In this document: one piece after another, positions 1 to 6,163 of the stretch | Numbering within the stretch: position 1 is the first letter of the stretch | Layout of the letters: each line of letters starts with the position of its first letter | Assembly: GCA_902491135.1 (NCBI GenBank) | Contig: CABUGR010000032.1 | Span: forward strand, 1-8,327 | Reading direction: 5' to 3' | DNA length: 8,327 nucleotides | Origin: an uncultured Collinsella sp. | Lineage (GTDB): Bacteria > Actinomycetota > Coriobacteriia > Coriobacteriales > Coriobacteriaceae | Made by a program: the position numbers and the translations under genes | The notes under the pieces: generated by a model | Databases searched by the model: none | What the model was told of the DNA's origin: nothing | The model's input: only the letters and a program-made list of their open reading frames with translations

Positions 1-797
1 ATGGCCTGCGTGACCTCGGCGCAACGCACCTGGCAGCGGGCATAGCAATCGCCATCGGTAGCAACGATGGGCTCAAACGCGGCCAGACCCGCATAGGCGC
101 CGTCACCGAACATGCGCACGTCGTAATCCACGCCCGAGGCGCGACCAAACGGGCCGACCATCGACAGATTCAGCGCATCCTTCTTGCTGATCACGCCCAC
201 GCCATGCAGGCGCTCGCCACAGCTGTCGTCGTCCAAAAACGTATGCACCAGGGCCTCGTAGTCGGGGCGCATGGCGTCGAGCGTCTGGACAATGCCCGCC
301 AGCTCGGAGTCCTCGATATCGTGCTTAAGGCCGCCGATCTCGTTAATCGACAGAATCACGCGCCCGCCGCAAGTGCTCTCAAAAATCTTGAGAATTTGCT
401 CGCGCAGGGTCCACGAACGATAGAACAACGCCTCGAAGCCAAAGGCATCGGCGAGCAGGCCCAGCCACAGCAAATGCGAGTGAATGCGCGAAAGCTCGTG
501 CAGAATGGTGCGGATATACTGCACGCGGCCGGGCACCTCGATGTCGAGCATACGCTCGCAGGCGCTGGCATAACCGTAGCTGTGGCCCACGGCGCAGATG
601 CCGCAGATGCGCTCGGCGATGTAGCCAAACTGATGCATATCGCGCTTTTCGGTGAGCTTCTCGAGGCCGCGGTGCACAAAACCGATCTGCGGAATTGCCT
701 CGATGACGCGGTCGTCCTCGATCACCAGGTCCAGATGAAGCGGCTCGGGCAGCACCGGGTGCTGCGGGCCAAACGGAATAACGGAGCGATGTGCCAT
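1..797 (-). CDS. echE: Ech-type [NiFe] hydrogenase large (catalytic) subunit, NuoD/HycE-like, partial at the left edge
   Basis: Catalytic subunit of a membrane-bound group 4 [NiFe] hydrogenase, homologous to NuoD of complex I, which carries the NiFe centre on the cytoplasmic side. Only the first 265 residues are visible; the frame stays open to base 1. The ATG at 797 follows AAGGAGG with a 10-base spacer, and that site lies inside the end of the preceding gene, whose stop is 5 bases away. The N-terminal part reads MAHRSVIPFGPQHP, as in NuoD/EchE proteins. The L1 hydrogenase motif RICGICAVGH is at residues 63-72, so Cys65 and Cys68 can bind nickel and iron; true NuoD proteins lack this pair. 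A conserved GGR...NEIGG segment lies near residues 134-146. The second cysteine pair (DPCxxC type) would lie beyond the edge and cannot be checked. NuoC and NuoD are separate genes here, unlike the fused HycE/HyfG, which favours Ech type. Confidence 0.93.
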   Translation of the reverse strand, partial: MAHRSVIPFGPQHPVLPEPLHLDLVIEDDRVIEAIPQIGFVHRGLEKLTEKRDMHQFGYIAERICGICAVGHSYGYASACERMLDIEVPGRVQYIRTILHELSRIHSHLLWLGLLADAFGFEALFYRSWTLREQILKIFESTCGGRVILSINEIGGLKHDIEDSELAGIVQTLDAMRPDYEALVHTFLDDDSCGERLHGVGVISKKDALNLSMVGPFGRASGVDYDVRMFGDGAYAGLAAFEPIVATDGDCYARCQVRCAEVTQA

Positions 798-802
798 GGA
801 CC

Positions 803-1522
803 TTACGCCTCCTTTTTCTGCTTGTCGCGGGCAGCCTTGGCGGCAAGCGCCGCGCGGACCTTGGCCGCTTTCTCGGGATCCATGGCAGCGAGCTTTGCCT
901 CCATCTCGGCAGCCTTGAGCGCGGCCTTCGCAACAGCCTCGTCATGCTGAGCATCGGAGCCGGCAGCCGCAGCGGGCTGAGCGACGGCAGCGCCCGCAGC
1001 ATCGCCGGCACCTGCGGCGCCCTCCCCCGCAGTGGCCGTGGCAGCGGCAGCCTTTTCGGCCGCAGCCTTGCGCGCCTTGGCCTCTGCAACCGCGCGGACC
1101 TTCATGGCTTTCTCGCGCGCGGCCTTCACCTCGGGCGTGATAACGCTCATGGGCTCGGCCGTTGAGACCTGGTAGAAAAAGCCCTTAAAGTCAATCTGCA
1201 TGTCGGTGATGGCAAGACCAAACAGGTCATGCGCCTCGTTCTCAAACGGAAATACCGCCGGATAGTACGAGCTGATGGACGGAATCTCCTGGTACTGATC
1301 GATATCCTCGACCACCAGGTTCTCGATTGCATAGCTGCCGTCCTGCGCAATATGCTCCTGAGCAGCACGAACGTTGATAAACGTATAGACCAGGCGATAC
1401 GATCCGTCGTCCACACAGCGCTCGGCGTGCATTTGCACAAAGCGCGCGCCGACGCCCTTGAGCGCCTGGACATGCGACAGAAGCTCGTCGATCCCGACGA
1501 TGGTATAGATTGCCTTTTGCAT
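803..1522 (-). CDS. echD: Hydrogenase subunit, NuoC/EchD-like (30 kDa subunit family), with a long Ala-rich tail
   Basis: Peripheral-arm subunit of the same hydrogenase, 239 residues. Residues 1-130 are the NuoC-like core, with the family signature as PFENEAHDLFGLAITDMQ near residues 92-109 (ERExxDLFG in NuoC). The protein is about 110 residues longer than that core. Residues 131-161 and 197-239 are Ala/Lys/Glu/Arg-rich and probably helical; residues 162-196 are an Ala/Gly linker. The family core supports a structural role docking the large and small subunits; the tail has no function I can assign. The ATG at 1522 overlaps the TAA of the upstream gene by one base (TAATG), and AAAGGAGG lies 7 bases before it, so translational coupling is likely. 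The stop is at 805-803. The name could equally be given as NADH-quinone oxidoreductase subunit C; the neighbouring hydrogenase motif makes EchD the better reading. Confidence 0.9.
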   Translation of the reverse strand: MQKAIYTIVGIDELLSHVQALKGVGARFVQMHAERCVDDGSYRLVYTFINVRAAQEHIAQDGSYAIENLVVEDIDQYQEIPSISSYYPAVFPFENEAHDLFGLAITDMQIDFKGFFYQVSTAEPMSVITPEVKAAREKAMKVRAVAEAKARKAAAEKAAAATATAGEGAAGAGDAAGAAVAQPAAAAGSDAQHDEAVAKAALKAAEMEAKLAAMDPEKAAKVRAALAAKAARDKQKKEA

Positions 1523-2139
1523 TACTCGGCCTCCTTTGCAGCGGCGGGCGTCCCAGCAGGTGCGTCGCCAGCGACGGGCGCGGCGGGCGCCCTAGCGGGC
1601 GTATCGCCGGCGCCATCAGCCCCGGCCCCCGCTGCCACAAACCCGTCCTCGCCCAGCTCAACGCCACCGTCCCAGGTAGCGGCGCCGCCCACGGTGAGCG
1701 GATCGCCGCCGGCGCGCATCACGGCCTCCTTCTGGTCCAGAATGCCGCACGCCTCCACGATGGCATCGATCACCGTCTCGGGGCGAATGGCGCACCCGGG
1801 CGCGTACACGTCCACGGGAATCGCGCGGTCCACGCCGCCGATCACGTTGTACGCATCGCGAAACACGCCGCCCGTGCAGGCGCAGATACCGCAGGCCACC
1901 ACGCACTTGGGCTCGAGCATCTGGTTGTAGATCTGGCGCACGACGGGCAGGTTCTGAGCGTTGACCGACCCCGTTACCAAAAAGATATCCGCATGCTTGG
2001 GGTTGCCGGTGTTGACCACGCCAAAGCGCTCCGCATCGAACAGCGGCGTGAGCGAGGCCAACACCTCGATATCGCATCCGTTGCAGCTCGAGCCGTCGTA
2101 ATGAATAACCCACGGCGACCGCGACATTTTATGATCCAT
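1522..2139 (-). CDS. echC: Hydrogenase small subunit, NuoB/EchC/HycG-like, [4Fe-4S] protein
   Basis: Electron-transfer subunit carrying the proximal [4Fe-4S] cluster next to the NiFe site, 205 residues. Cluster ligands can be read directly: SSCNGCDIE gives Cys19 and Cys22, GICACTGG gives Cys86, and YAPGC gives Cys116. Further cysteines at 79, 83 and 88 surround the third ligand. The CxGC spacing is that of Ech/Hyc small subunits; NuoB has adjacent cysteines. The conserved core ends near residue 157, and residues 160-205 are a Gly/Ala/Pro/Asp-rich tail of low complexity. The start at 2139 has AGGAGG 8 bases upstream; the stop codon of the upstream gene (TAG) lies inside this Shine-Dalgarno sequence. 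An in-frame ATG at 2127 (Met5) is a weaker choice. Its TAA overlaps the next start by one base. Also nameable as NADH-quinone oxidoreductase subunit B family. Confidence 0.93.
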   Translation of the reverse strand: MDHKMSRSPWVIHYDGSSCNGCDIEVLASLTPLFDAERFGVVNTGNPKHADIFLVTGSVNAQNLPVVRQIYNQMLEPKCVVACGICACTGGVFRDAYNVIGGVDRAIPVDVYAPGCAIRPETVIDAIVEACGILDQKEAVMRAGGDPLTVGGAATWDGGVELGEDGFVAAGAGADGAGDTPARAPAAPVAGDAPAGTPAAAKEAE

Positions 2140-2151
2140 GGATGCCGCCTC

Positions 2152-5034
2152 CTAAATAAACACGTCGACGAGGATGGGCATAAGGTTGAGCAGGCCAAAT
2201 ACCAGCGCCACGCCCCAGCCGAGCTTAAAGCAGCTGCGCCAGGTGCTGCGCGCGAAGGTGTTGTCGATCAGCACCTCGACAAAGTACGTCGCAGCCATCA
2301 CGACCAGGGCTACGACCCAGCTCACCGGGTTGTCCCAGACAAAGAACATGCCCACCCACATCAAAAACAGCACGGTCTCGCACCAGTGCATAAGGGTCAT
2401 CTTGGCCAGCGTGCCGCCGCTCATCTCGGTGGCGACGCCCTGGACGATCTCCTGATGCGCGTGATGTGAGTACGAAAGGTCAAACGGCGACTTGCGCAGC
2501 TTGATGGTGAGCACCGCGAGCAGCGCGAGGAAAATGGGCGCGCTGTACACGATGATGGGGGCCGACTGCCCCGTCACGGCGATGGAATCGAAGCTATCGG
2601 TGGCAAGGTACAAGCCCACGCTCATCAGCAGAACGGCGGGCTCGTAACTCATAACCTGCAGCAACTCACGATCGGCGCCGACCTGGGCAAACGGGCTTTG
2701 CGTCGAGGCGGACGCCAGCACCACAAAGATCGCGGCGAGCGTCACCATAAAGGCGCACAGCAGCGTGTTGGAGCCCGACACAAAGATGCCGCCGCCCACG
2801 ACGGTAAAGATGAGCGCGCACGCCATGTAGGTATCGTCCATGGTGTTTACGCTGGCAGGGGCTTTGCGCAGCAGCTTGGCAACGTCGTAGAAGGGCTGCA
2901 GCAGACGCGGCCCCACGCGACCCTGCATGCGAGCGGACAGCTTGCGGTCAAGACCGTCAATCAAACCGCCCACAAGCGGCGCCAGCAAGGCAAACGCCAC
3001 GGTACCAATAAAAATGCCCAAGACGCCCGAACCTTCAAAATACTTGCCGCGCAGCACCGAGGGCGCGCTCATGGCAAGCCGCTCGGGCCCAATCCACGCG
3101 CAACACAGCAGCGCAAACAAGATAATGCTGCAGCACACGACGCTACCCGCGGGGCCAATACGCTTCTCGCCAAGGGCGTCCTCCGAGTACCAATTGCGCT
3201 TTTCGGCCTTCACCTCGTGTCCCATCGAGCCGCGGAAATGGCGGTAATTGTCGGTTCCCACACCCGAAAGATATACGTTTACGTGCGGCTTGTTGCTCAC
3301 GCGGAATGAAGTCAGCAGCACCACGGCGATAAAAGCCACGATAACCACCATCAGATACATGGCGTCCTTGCCGATAACGTACGGCACGCGGCCAAACACC
3401 ATGGCCAAGTAAGGCGACACCAGGCCGCTCGAGATAACCGGGAACGCCACGCAGCACAGAATCAGTAGCGCGGCGATGGTGTTGAGCGCCATCCATTCGG
3501 TCTTATGGACATTGACCTCAACGTTTTGAGCCGTGGGATCGACGCCCGAAAGCTTGGCAAGCCACTTGCCCCAGAAGTAAAACGTCGCGGCCGAGCCAAA
3601 GGCAAGCACCATGATCATGAGCACGTTGCCGGTCTGCGCAAACGCCACCAGGGCGCCCCACTTGGACACGAGCATGCCAAACGGCGCCACAAACATGCCC
3701 ATGATGCCCAGCATCATCAGACGCGTCAGGTGCGGCATGCGGCTGAACATACCGTCCATGTCCTCGATATTGCGGCTGCCGATATGATGCTCGGCCGTGC
3801 CCACGCACAGGAACAGCAGCGACTTGGCCACCGTATGGAACAGGATCAGGAAGATGGCGGCCCATACGGCCTCGGGCGCGCCGACGCCCAGGCAGGCACT
3901 GATAAGGCCCAAATTGGAAATGGTGGAGTACGCGAGCACGCGCTTGGCGTTGCTCTGCGAGATGGCCATGAGGGCAGCGAGCAAAAACGTGATGGCACCC
4001 ACACTCGTGACCATAAAGCCGGTTACGGGATAGATGGCATAGAGCGGGCTCAGCTTGACCATTAGGAACACGCCGGCCTTGACCATGGTTGACGAGTGCA
4101 GCAGGGCGCTCGTGGGGGTGGGGGCAACCATGGCGCCCAACAGCCAAGTGTGGAACGGCATCTGTGCGGCCTTGGTGAGTGCGGCGAGCGACAACAGGAT
4201 GACCGGCATCACCAGTAGCGCGGACTGCGCGGTGCCGGCGCCGGAAAGCTCGATCATGCCCGAGATGGTCAGCGGCATGCCGTTAACGTGCAGGAACATG
4301 AGTCCGGCCAAAAACGCAATGCCGCCCAGCATGTTGAGGATGATCTGGGTGAAGGCGTTCTTGATAGCCTCGGGCGTGCGCGTGTAGCCAATCATAAGGA
4401 ACGAGCACACGGTGGTGATCTCCCAGCCGCAGAACAGCCACTCAAGGTTGTCGCTCGTCACGATGACGAACATGGCCGAGAGGAACAGGAACATGAGCGC
4501 CAGGAACTGCGGGCGTCGGTCGGGCGCGGTCTGCCCGCGCAGCGCTGCCTCATGCTCATCGTGCGCTTGGAAGTCCTTCATGTAGCCCAGGGCATACACG
4601 CAGATTAGGCTGCCGACGATGCCGACGGCGAGGACCATGATCACGCTCATGTAGTCTAGGTAGAGCGGCGTCGCCGTGACGGCTTCGGCCGCGGGCAGCG
4701 TCATGGCCGCAAAGGCAACGGAGCCCACCAGCTGGACTATGCCGAGCACCGTGGTGAGCGCGTTTCTATATTTGCACGCGTTGTACAGGATGACGGCGCA
4801 CAGGATGACATCGATAGCGGAGCTGATGATGGAGAGCACATGCGAGGTGCCGGGGGCAACCTCAAAGCTCTGCGGACCCGTGCCAAAAAACATGACGGCG
4901 ACTACAACTGTCACCGCCATAATAATGCCGGAACCTATGAGCCCCACCGCATCGCGGGCTCGGTCACCGCGCGCGAGCAGCATGCCCAGCGCCGGTACCA
5001 GCGGAAACAGGGTAAGGAAATACAGTAGCGTCAT
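2152..5034 (-). CDS. Fused membrane subunit of Ech-type hydrogenase: EchA/NuoL-like antiporter domain joined to EchB/NuoH-like domain
   Basis: Integral membrane protein of 960 residues forming the ion-pumping arm and the membrane anchor of the hydrogenase. Residues 1 to about 650 are an antiporter-like (NuoL/HyfB/EchA) subunit. Conserved features are Glu205 in GWEITTVCS, Lys288 in LTKAAQMPFHTW, the APTPTSALLHSSTMVKAG stretch (304-321), NAKRVLAYSTISNLG (362-376) with Lys364, and Lys404 in HTVAKSLLF. Residues about 665-960 are a NuoH/HycD/EchB subunit, with QGRVGPRLLQP (704-714), Glu790 in ADRELLQVMSYEPAVLL (787-803), and KSPFDLSYSHHAHQEIVQG (848-866), whose HHAHQE form is typical of Ech/Hyc. 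The two parts, usually separate genes, are joined by a hydrophilic stretch (576-630) and one helix rich in cysteine (CC at 634-635 and 644-645). The frame is unbroken. The ATG at 5034 follows GGGGGAG by 7 bases. It is the first gene of the operon, 12 bases before echC. Confidence 0.93.
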   Translation of the reverse strand: MTLLYFLTLFPLVPALGMLLARGDRARDAVGLIGSGIIMAVTVVVAVMFFGTGPQSFEVAPGTSHVLSIISSAIDVILCAVILYNACKYRNALTTVLGIVQLVGSVAFAAMTLPAAEAVTATPLYLDYMSVIMVLAVGIVGSLICVYALGYMKDFQAHDEHEAALRGQTAPDRRPQFLALMFLFLSAMFVIVTSDNLEWLFCGWEITTVCSFLMIGYTRTPEAIKNAFTQIILNMLGGIAFLAGLMFLHVNGMPLTISGMIELSGAGTAQSALLVMPVILLSLAALTKAAQMPFHTWLLGAMVAPTPTSALLHSSTMVKAGVFLMVKLSPLYAIYPVTGFMVTSVGAITFLLAALMAISQSNAKRVLAYSTISNLGLISACLGVGAPEAVWAAIFLILFHTVAKSLLFLCVGTAEHHIGSRNIEDMDGMFSRMPHLTRLMMLGIMGMFVAPFGMLVSKWGALVAFAQTGNVLMIMVLAFGSAATFYFWGKWLAKLSGVDPTAQNVEVNVHKTEWMALNTIAALLILCCVAFPVISSGLVSPYLAMVFGRVPYVIGKDAMYLMVVIVAFIAVVLLTSFRVSNKPHVNVYLSGVGTDNYRHFRGSMGHEVKAEKRNWYSEDALGEKRIGPAGSVVCCSIILFALLCCAWIGPERLAMSAPSVLRGKYFEGSGVLGIFIGTVAFALLAPLVGGLIDGLDRKLSARMQGRVGPRLLQPFYDVAKLLRKAPASVNTMDDTYMACALIFTVVGGGIFVSGSNTLLCAFMVTLAAIFVVLASASTQSPFAQVGADRELLQVMSYEPAVLLMSVGLYLATDSFDSIAVTGQSAPIIVYSAPIFLALLAVLTIKLRKSPFDLSYSHHAHQEIVQGVATEMSGGTLAKMTLMHWCETVLFLMWVGMFFVWDNPVSWVVALVVMAATYFVEVLIDNTFARSTWRSCFKLGWGVALVFGLLNLMPILVDVFI

Positions 5035-5074
5035 ACCATCACTCCCCCATGCAAAAACGCTGCAAGTGTTTAAC

Positions 5075-5080
5075 GTTATA
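5075..5080 (-). promoter_or_regulatory. Candidate -10 element of the hydrogenase operon
   Basis: On the minus strand these bases read TATAAC, about 40 bases before the first hydrogenase start codon. No good -35 lies at the usual distance; a TTGACC (5113-5118) is 32 bases away, too far for a normal sigma-70 promoter. A partial palindrome, CTCAATTGATGAG (5082-5094), directly abuts the upstream side and could be a regulator site. The call rests on sequence match alone. Confidence 0.28.
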
Positions 5081-5081
5081 G

Positions 5082-5094
5082 CTCAATTGATGAG
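5082..5094. repeat. Short inverted repeat beside the candidate hydrogenase promoter
   Basis: CTCA-N5-TGAG (CTCAATTGATGAG) with a central AATT lies just upstream of the TATAAC candidate, about 50 bases before the hydrogenase operon start codon. The position fits an operator, but the arms are only four bases and could occur by chance. It does not match the FNR consensus TTGAT-N4-ATCAA. Confidence 0.3.
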
Positions 5095-5187
5095 TAGCGG
5101 CGGCAGGTTTTCGGTCAACTGGGGAGTTTTAGGCGTACGAGGCAAGGGCACGTCCGCTTTGAAGCAGAGAGGCGACGCTCCCCTTAT

Positions 5188-5214
5188 CGCAGCGACGGGC
5201 GCCGGGCCGCTGCG
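5188..5214. repeat. GC-rich inverted repeat in the leader region of the hydrogenase operon
   Basis: Arms CGCAGCG (5188-5194) and CGCTGCG (5208-5214) pair perfectly over 7 bases around a 13-base centre that contains the palindrome GGCGCC. It lies about 155 bases upstream of the first hydrogenase gene and downstream of the helix-turn-helix gene's terminator. There is no T tract on either side, so it is not a normal terminator. It might be a leader hairpin or a protein-binding site. Confidence 0.45.
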
Positions 5215-5281
5215 CGCGGTTTATTGGCCACGTTGGAGGATGTCCCGATAGGCTCGCGGCGGTCCGAAAAGTTGGCGCGGC

Positions 5282-5307
5282 AAGAAAAATGCGCCCCTGT
5301 GGGCGCA
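5282..5307 (-). terminator. Rho-independent terminator of the helix-turn-helix gene
   Basis: On the minus strand a perfect 7-bp stem TGCGCCC/GGGCGCA with the 4-base loop ACAG is followed by TTTTTCTT. It begins 12 bases after the stop codon of the helix-turn-helix gene. It should separate that gene from the hydrogenase operon and make it monocistronic. Confidence 0.88.
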
Positions 5308-5319
5308 CCATCCCGTTCG

Positions 5320-5724
5320 CTATTCCGCCTTTTTAACGCGCGGCTTGCGACCGCGCGGCTTATCGACCAGCGCAGATTCACCGCTCTCGCGATACTGGCG
5401 GCACCAGGCCTTAACCGAAGACTCGCTGGGAATCTTGTGCTTGATCATGGCCTCGCGAACCGTCAGGCCGTTTTCCAAACGGTCCTTGACCACGGCGAGC
5501 TTTACGTCGTACGAATAGGTGTGATGACGAGTGCCCGCGTTGAGCACGGCATCGGCACCGCCCACGGCATATGCGCGGGCCCACTGACGAGCCGTGGCCT
5601 GGGGAATGCCAAGCTTTGCGGCGAGGGCGCGGTGACCGACCCCCTCTTGGAGGATCTCGACGGCGCGCTGCCTAACCTCGGGCGCATGCGTGCGAGTCCT
5701 TGTTGCTTCTGACATACCTGCCAC
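5320..5724 (-). CDS. Small double helix-turn-helix protein, IS150/IS3 OrfA-like, without a partner transposase
   Basis: DNA-binding protein of 134 residues. Two helix-turn-helix units follow each other: about residues 13-60 (recognition region around ALAAKLGIPQATARQWAR) and about 71-118 (around TVREAMIKHKIPSESSVKAW). This architecture matches the OrfA of IS150-type IS3 elements. The C-terminus KPRGRKPRVKKAE is strongly basic and resembles an AT-hook. No OrfB (DDE integrase) lies downstream; a terminator follows the stop by 12 bases, and I found no flanking terminal inverted repeats. Base composition is like the neighbours. The GTG at 5724 has TTGAGG 7 bases upstream and is preferred; the ATG at 5715 (fourth residue) has only a weak AAGAAG. 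It could be an orphan remnant of an insertion sequence or a domesticated regulator. A role in controlling the adjacent hydrogenase operon is speculation. Confidence 0.82.
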   Translation of the reverse strand: MAGMSEATRTRTHAPEVRQRAVEILQEGVGHRALAAKLGIPQATARQWARAYAVGGADAVLNAGTRHHTYSYDVKLAVVKDRLENGLTVREAMIKHKIPSESSVKAWCRQYRESGESALVDKPRGRKPRVKKAE

Positions 5725-5768
5725 TTCTTAGCCTCAACCGTTAATCTGCCTTCTTACGTGCATGTTAG

Positions 5769-5777
5769 ATAGTAGCA
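5769..5777 (-). promoter_or_regulatory. Candidate extended -10 promoter of the helix-turn-helix gene
   Basis: On the minus strand these bases read TGCTACTAT, an extended -10 element (TGn followed by TACTAT). A transcript from it would start about 37 bases before the GTG start codon and include the TTGAGG ribosome-binding site. No good -35 is present at 16 to 18 bases, which extended -10 promoters can tolerate. Confidence 0.4.
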
Positions 5778-5907
5778 TTTTGCTGTTTGCGCGTAGCAGT
5801 TAATTGAAAATCGCAACGGTGGCATCTGGGCATTTGCCATTACTTTGCAACAGTTCTTTAGGTTTTATTTACGCAGCTAGTTGGCCCGCGGCTCATTGAC
5901 GGTGTTT

Positions 5908-5924
5908 TACCAACCAGATTGGTA
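5908..5924. repeat. Operator-like inverted repeat TACCAA-N5-TTGGTA
   Basis: Perfect 6-base arms TACCAA (5908-5913) and TTGGTA (5919-5924) flank CCAGA. The 17-base size and symmetry suit a dimeric regulator. On the plus strand it is followed by TCTTTTTG, so it might form a weak terminator hairpin, but no plus-strand gene needs one. The bound protein, if any, is unknown. Confidence 0.4.
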
Positions 5925-5986
5925 TCTTTTTGTTTGGCTGGTATGGTTTGCGCAATTATTAACCCCTCCCTCAACAATTCTGAACG

Positions 5987-6004
5987 GTCTGCAAGGCAGC
6001 AGAC
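5987..6004. repeat. Short inverted repeat GTCTGC-N6-GCAGAC
   Basis: Perfect 6-base arms (5987-5992 and 5999-6004) around AAGGCA. It lies just beyond the terminator of the flavoenzyme gene, in a region with no coding sequence. No T tract is next to it on either strand, so it is not an evident terminator. Confidence 0.35.
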
Positions 6005-6046
6005 GTCCTCACTTCTCATGATTAGCGCGCTTGCCATCCACCGGAG

Positions 6047-6090
6047 CAAAACAAAAAGGGCGGGACCTGCTGTGCTTGCAGATCCCGCCC
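6047..6090 (-). terminator. Strong rho-independent terminator of the flavoenzyme gene
   Basis: On the minus strand a 13-bp stem (6078-6090 with 6058-6070; one G-T pair) begins with GGGCGGGA pairing with TCCCGCCC and closes on the 7-base loop AAGCACA. TTTTTGTTTT follows directly. It lies about 75 bases after the flavoenzyme stop codon, so that gene appears to end its own transcript. Confidence 0.93.
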
Positions 6091-6163
6091 CAGTTGACAC
6101 CCGATGGGACGCAGCCGGGCGAGACAGGTCCGTGCTACCGCCCCGCCTGGCCGCGATGTTCAA

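Larger units (their letters stand above)
5725..6046. other. Non-coding stretch upstream of the helix-turn-helix gene
   Basis: This stretch is visibly richer in A and T than the genes around it and has no ORF I can support. It contains a promoter candidate for the helix-turn-helix gene (5769-5777), the inverted repeat TACCAA-N5-TTGGTA (5908-5924), the 8-base palindrome TTGCGCAA (5948-5955), and a GTCTGC-N6-GCAGAC repeat (5987-6004). No tRNA or rRNA sequence was seen. A small RNA or upstream operators cannot be excluded. Confidence 0.6.

Noticed and set aside
204..950. Plus-strand open frame of 248 codons opposite the hydrogenase large subunit
   Set aside because: It overlaps a gene with the nickel-binding motif, and nothing in its own translation resembles a known family.
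1510..2469. Long plus-strand open frame of 319 codons opposite the echD/echC/membrane genes
   Set aside because: It is antisense to three genes with clear family motifs, has a His/Arg/Ala-heavy composition typical of shadow frames in GC-rich DNA, and has no recognisable domain.
2152..5034. The 960-codon fusion as an assembly or frameshift artefact
   Set aside because: Both halves are complete, in one frame with no internal stop, and joined through a plausible linker and membrane helix. A lost stop codon cannot be excluded from one sequence, so a read check is still listed.
1..5034. A respiratory complex I (nuo) operon
   Set aside because: The large subunit keeps the hydrogenase cysteine pair, the small subunit has the CxGC form, the membrane subunit has the HHAHQE segment of Ech/Hyc, and the gene order is that of ech.
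5129..5311. Short minus-strand frame between the helix-turn-helix gene and the hydrogenase operon
   Set aside because: It would start inside the terminator hairpin, has no ribosome-binding site, and lies where an operon leader is expected.
5282..5724. A complete IS3/IS150 insertion sequence
   Set aside because: Only an OrfA-like gene is present; there is no OrfB and no terminal inverted repeats or target-site duplication were found.
5858..6163. Minus-strand frame of 101 codons in the gap after the flavoenzyme gene
   Set aside because: It runs through the strong terminator hairpin at 6058-6090 and has no family features or convincing ribosome-binding site.
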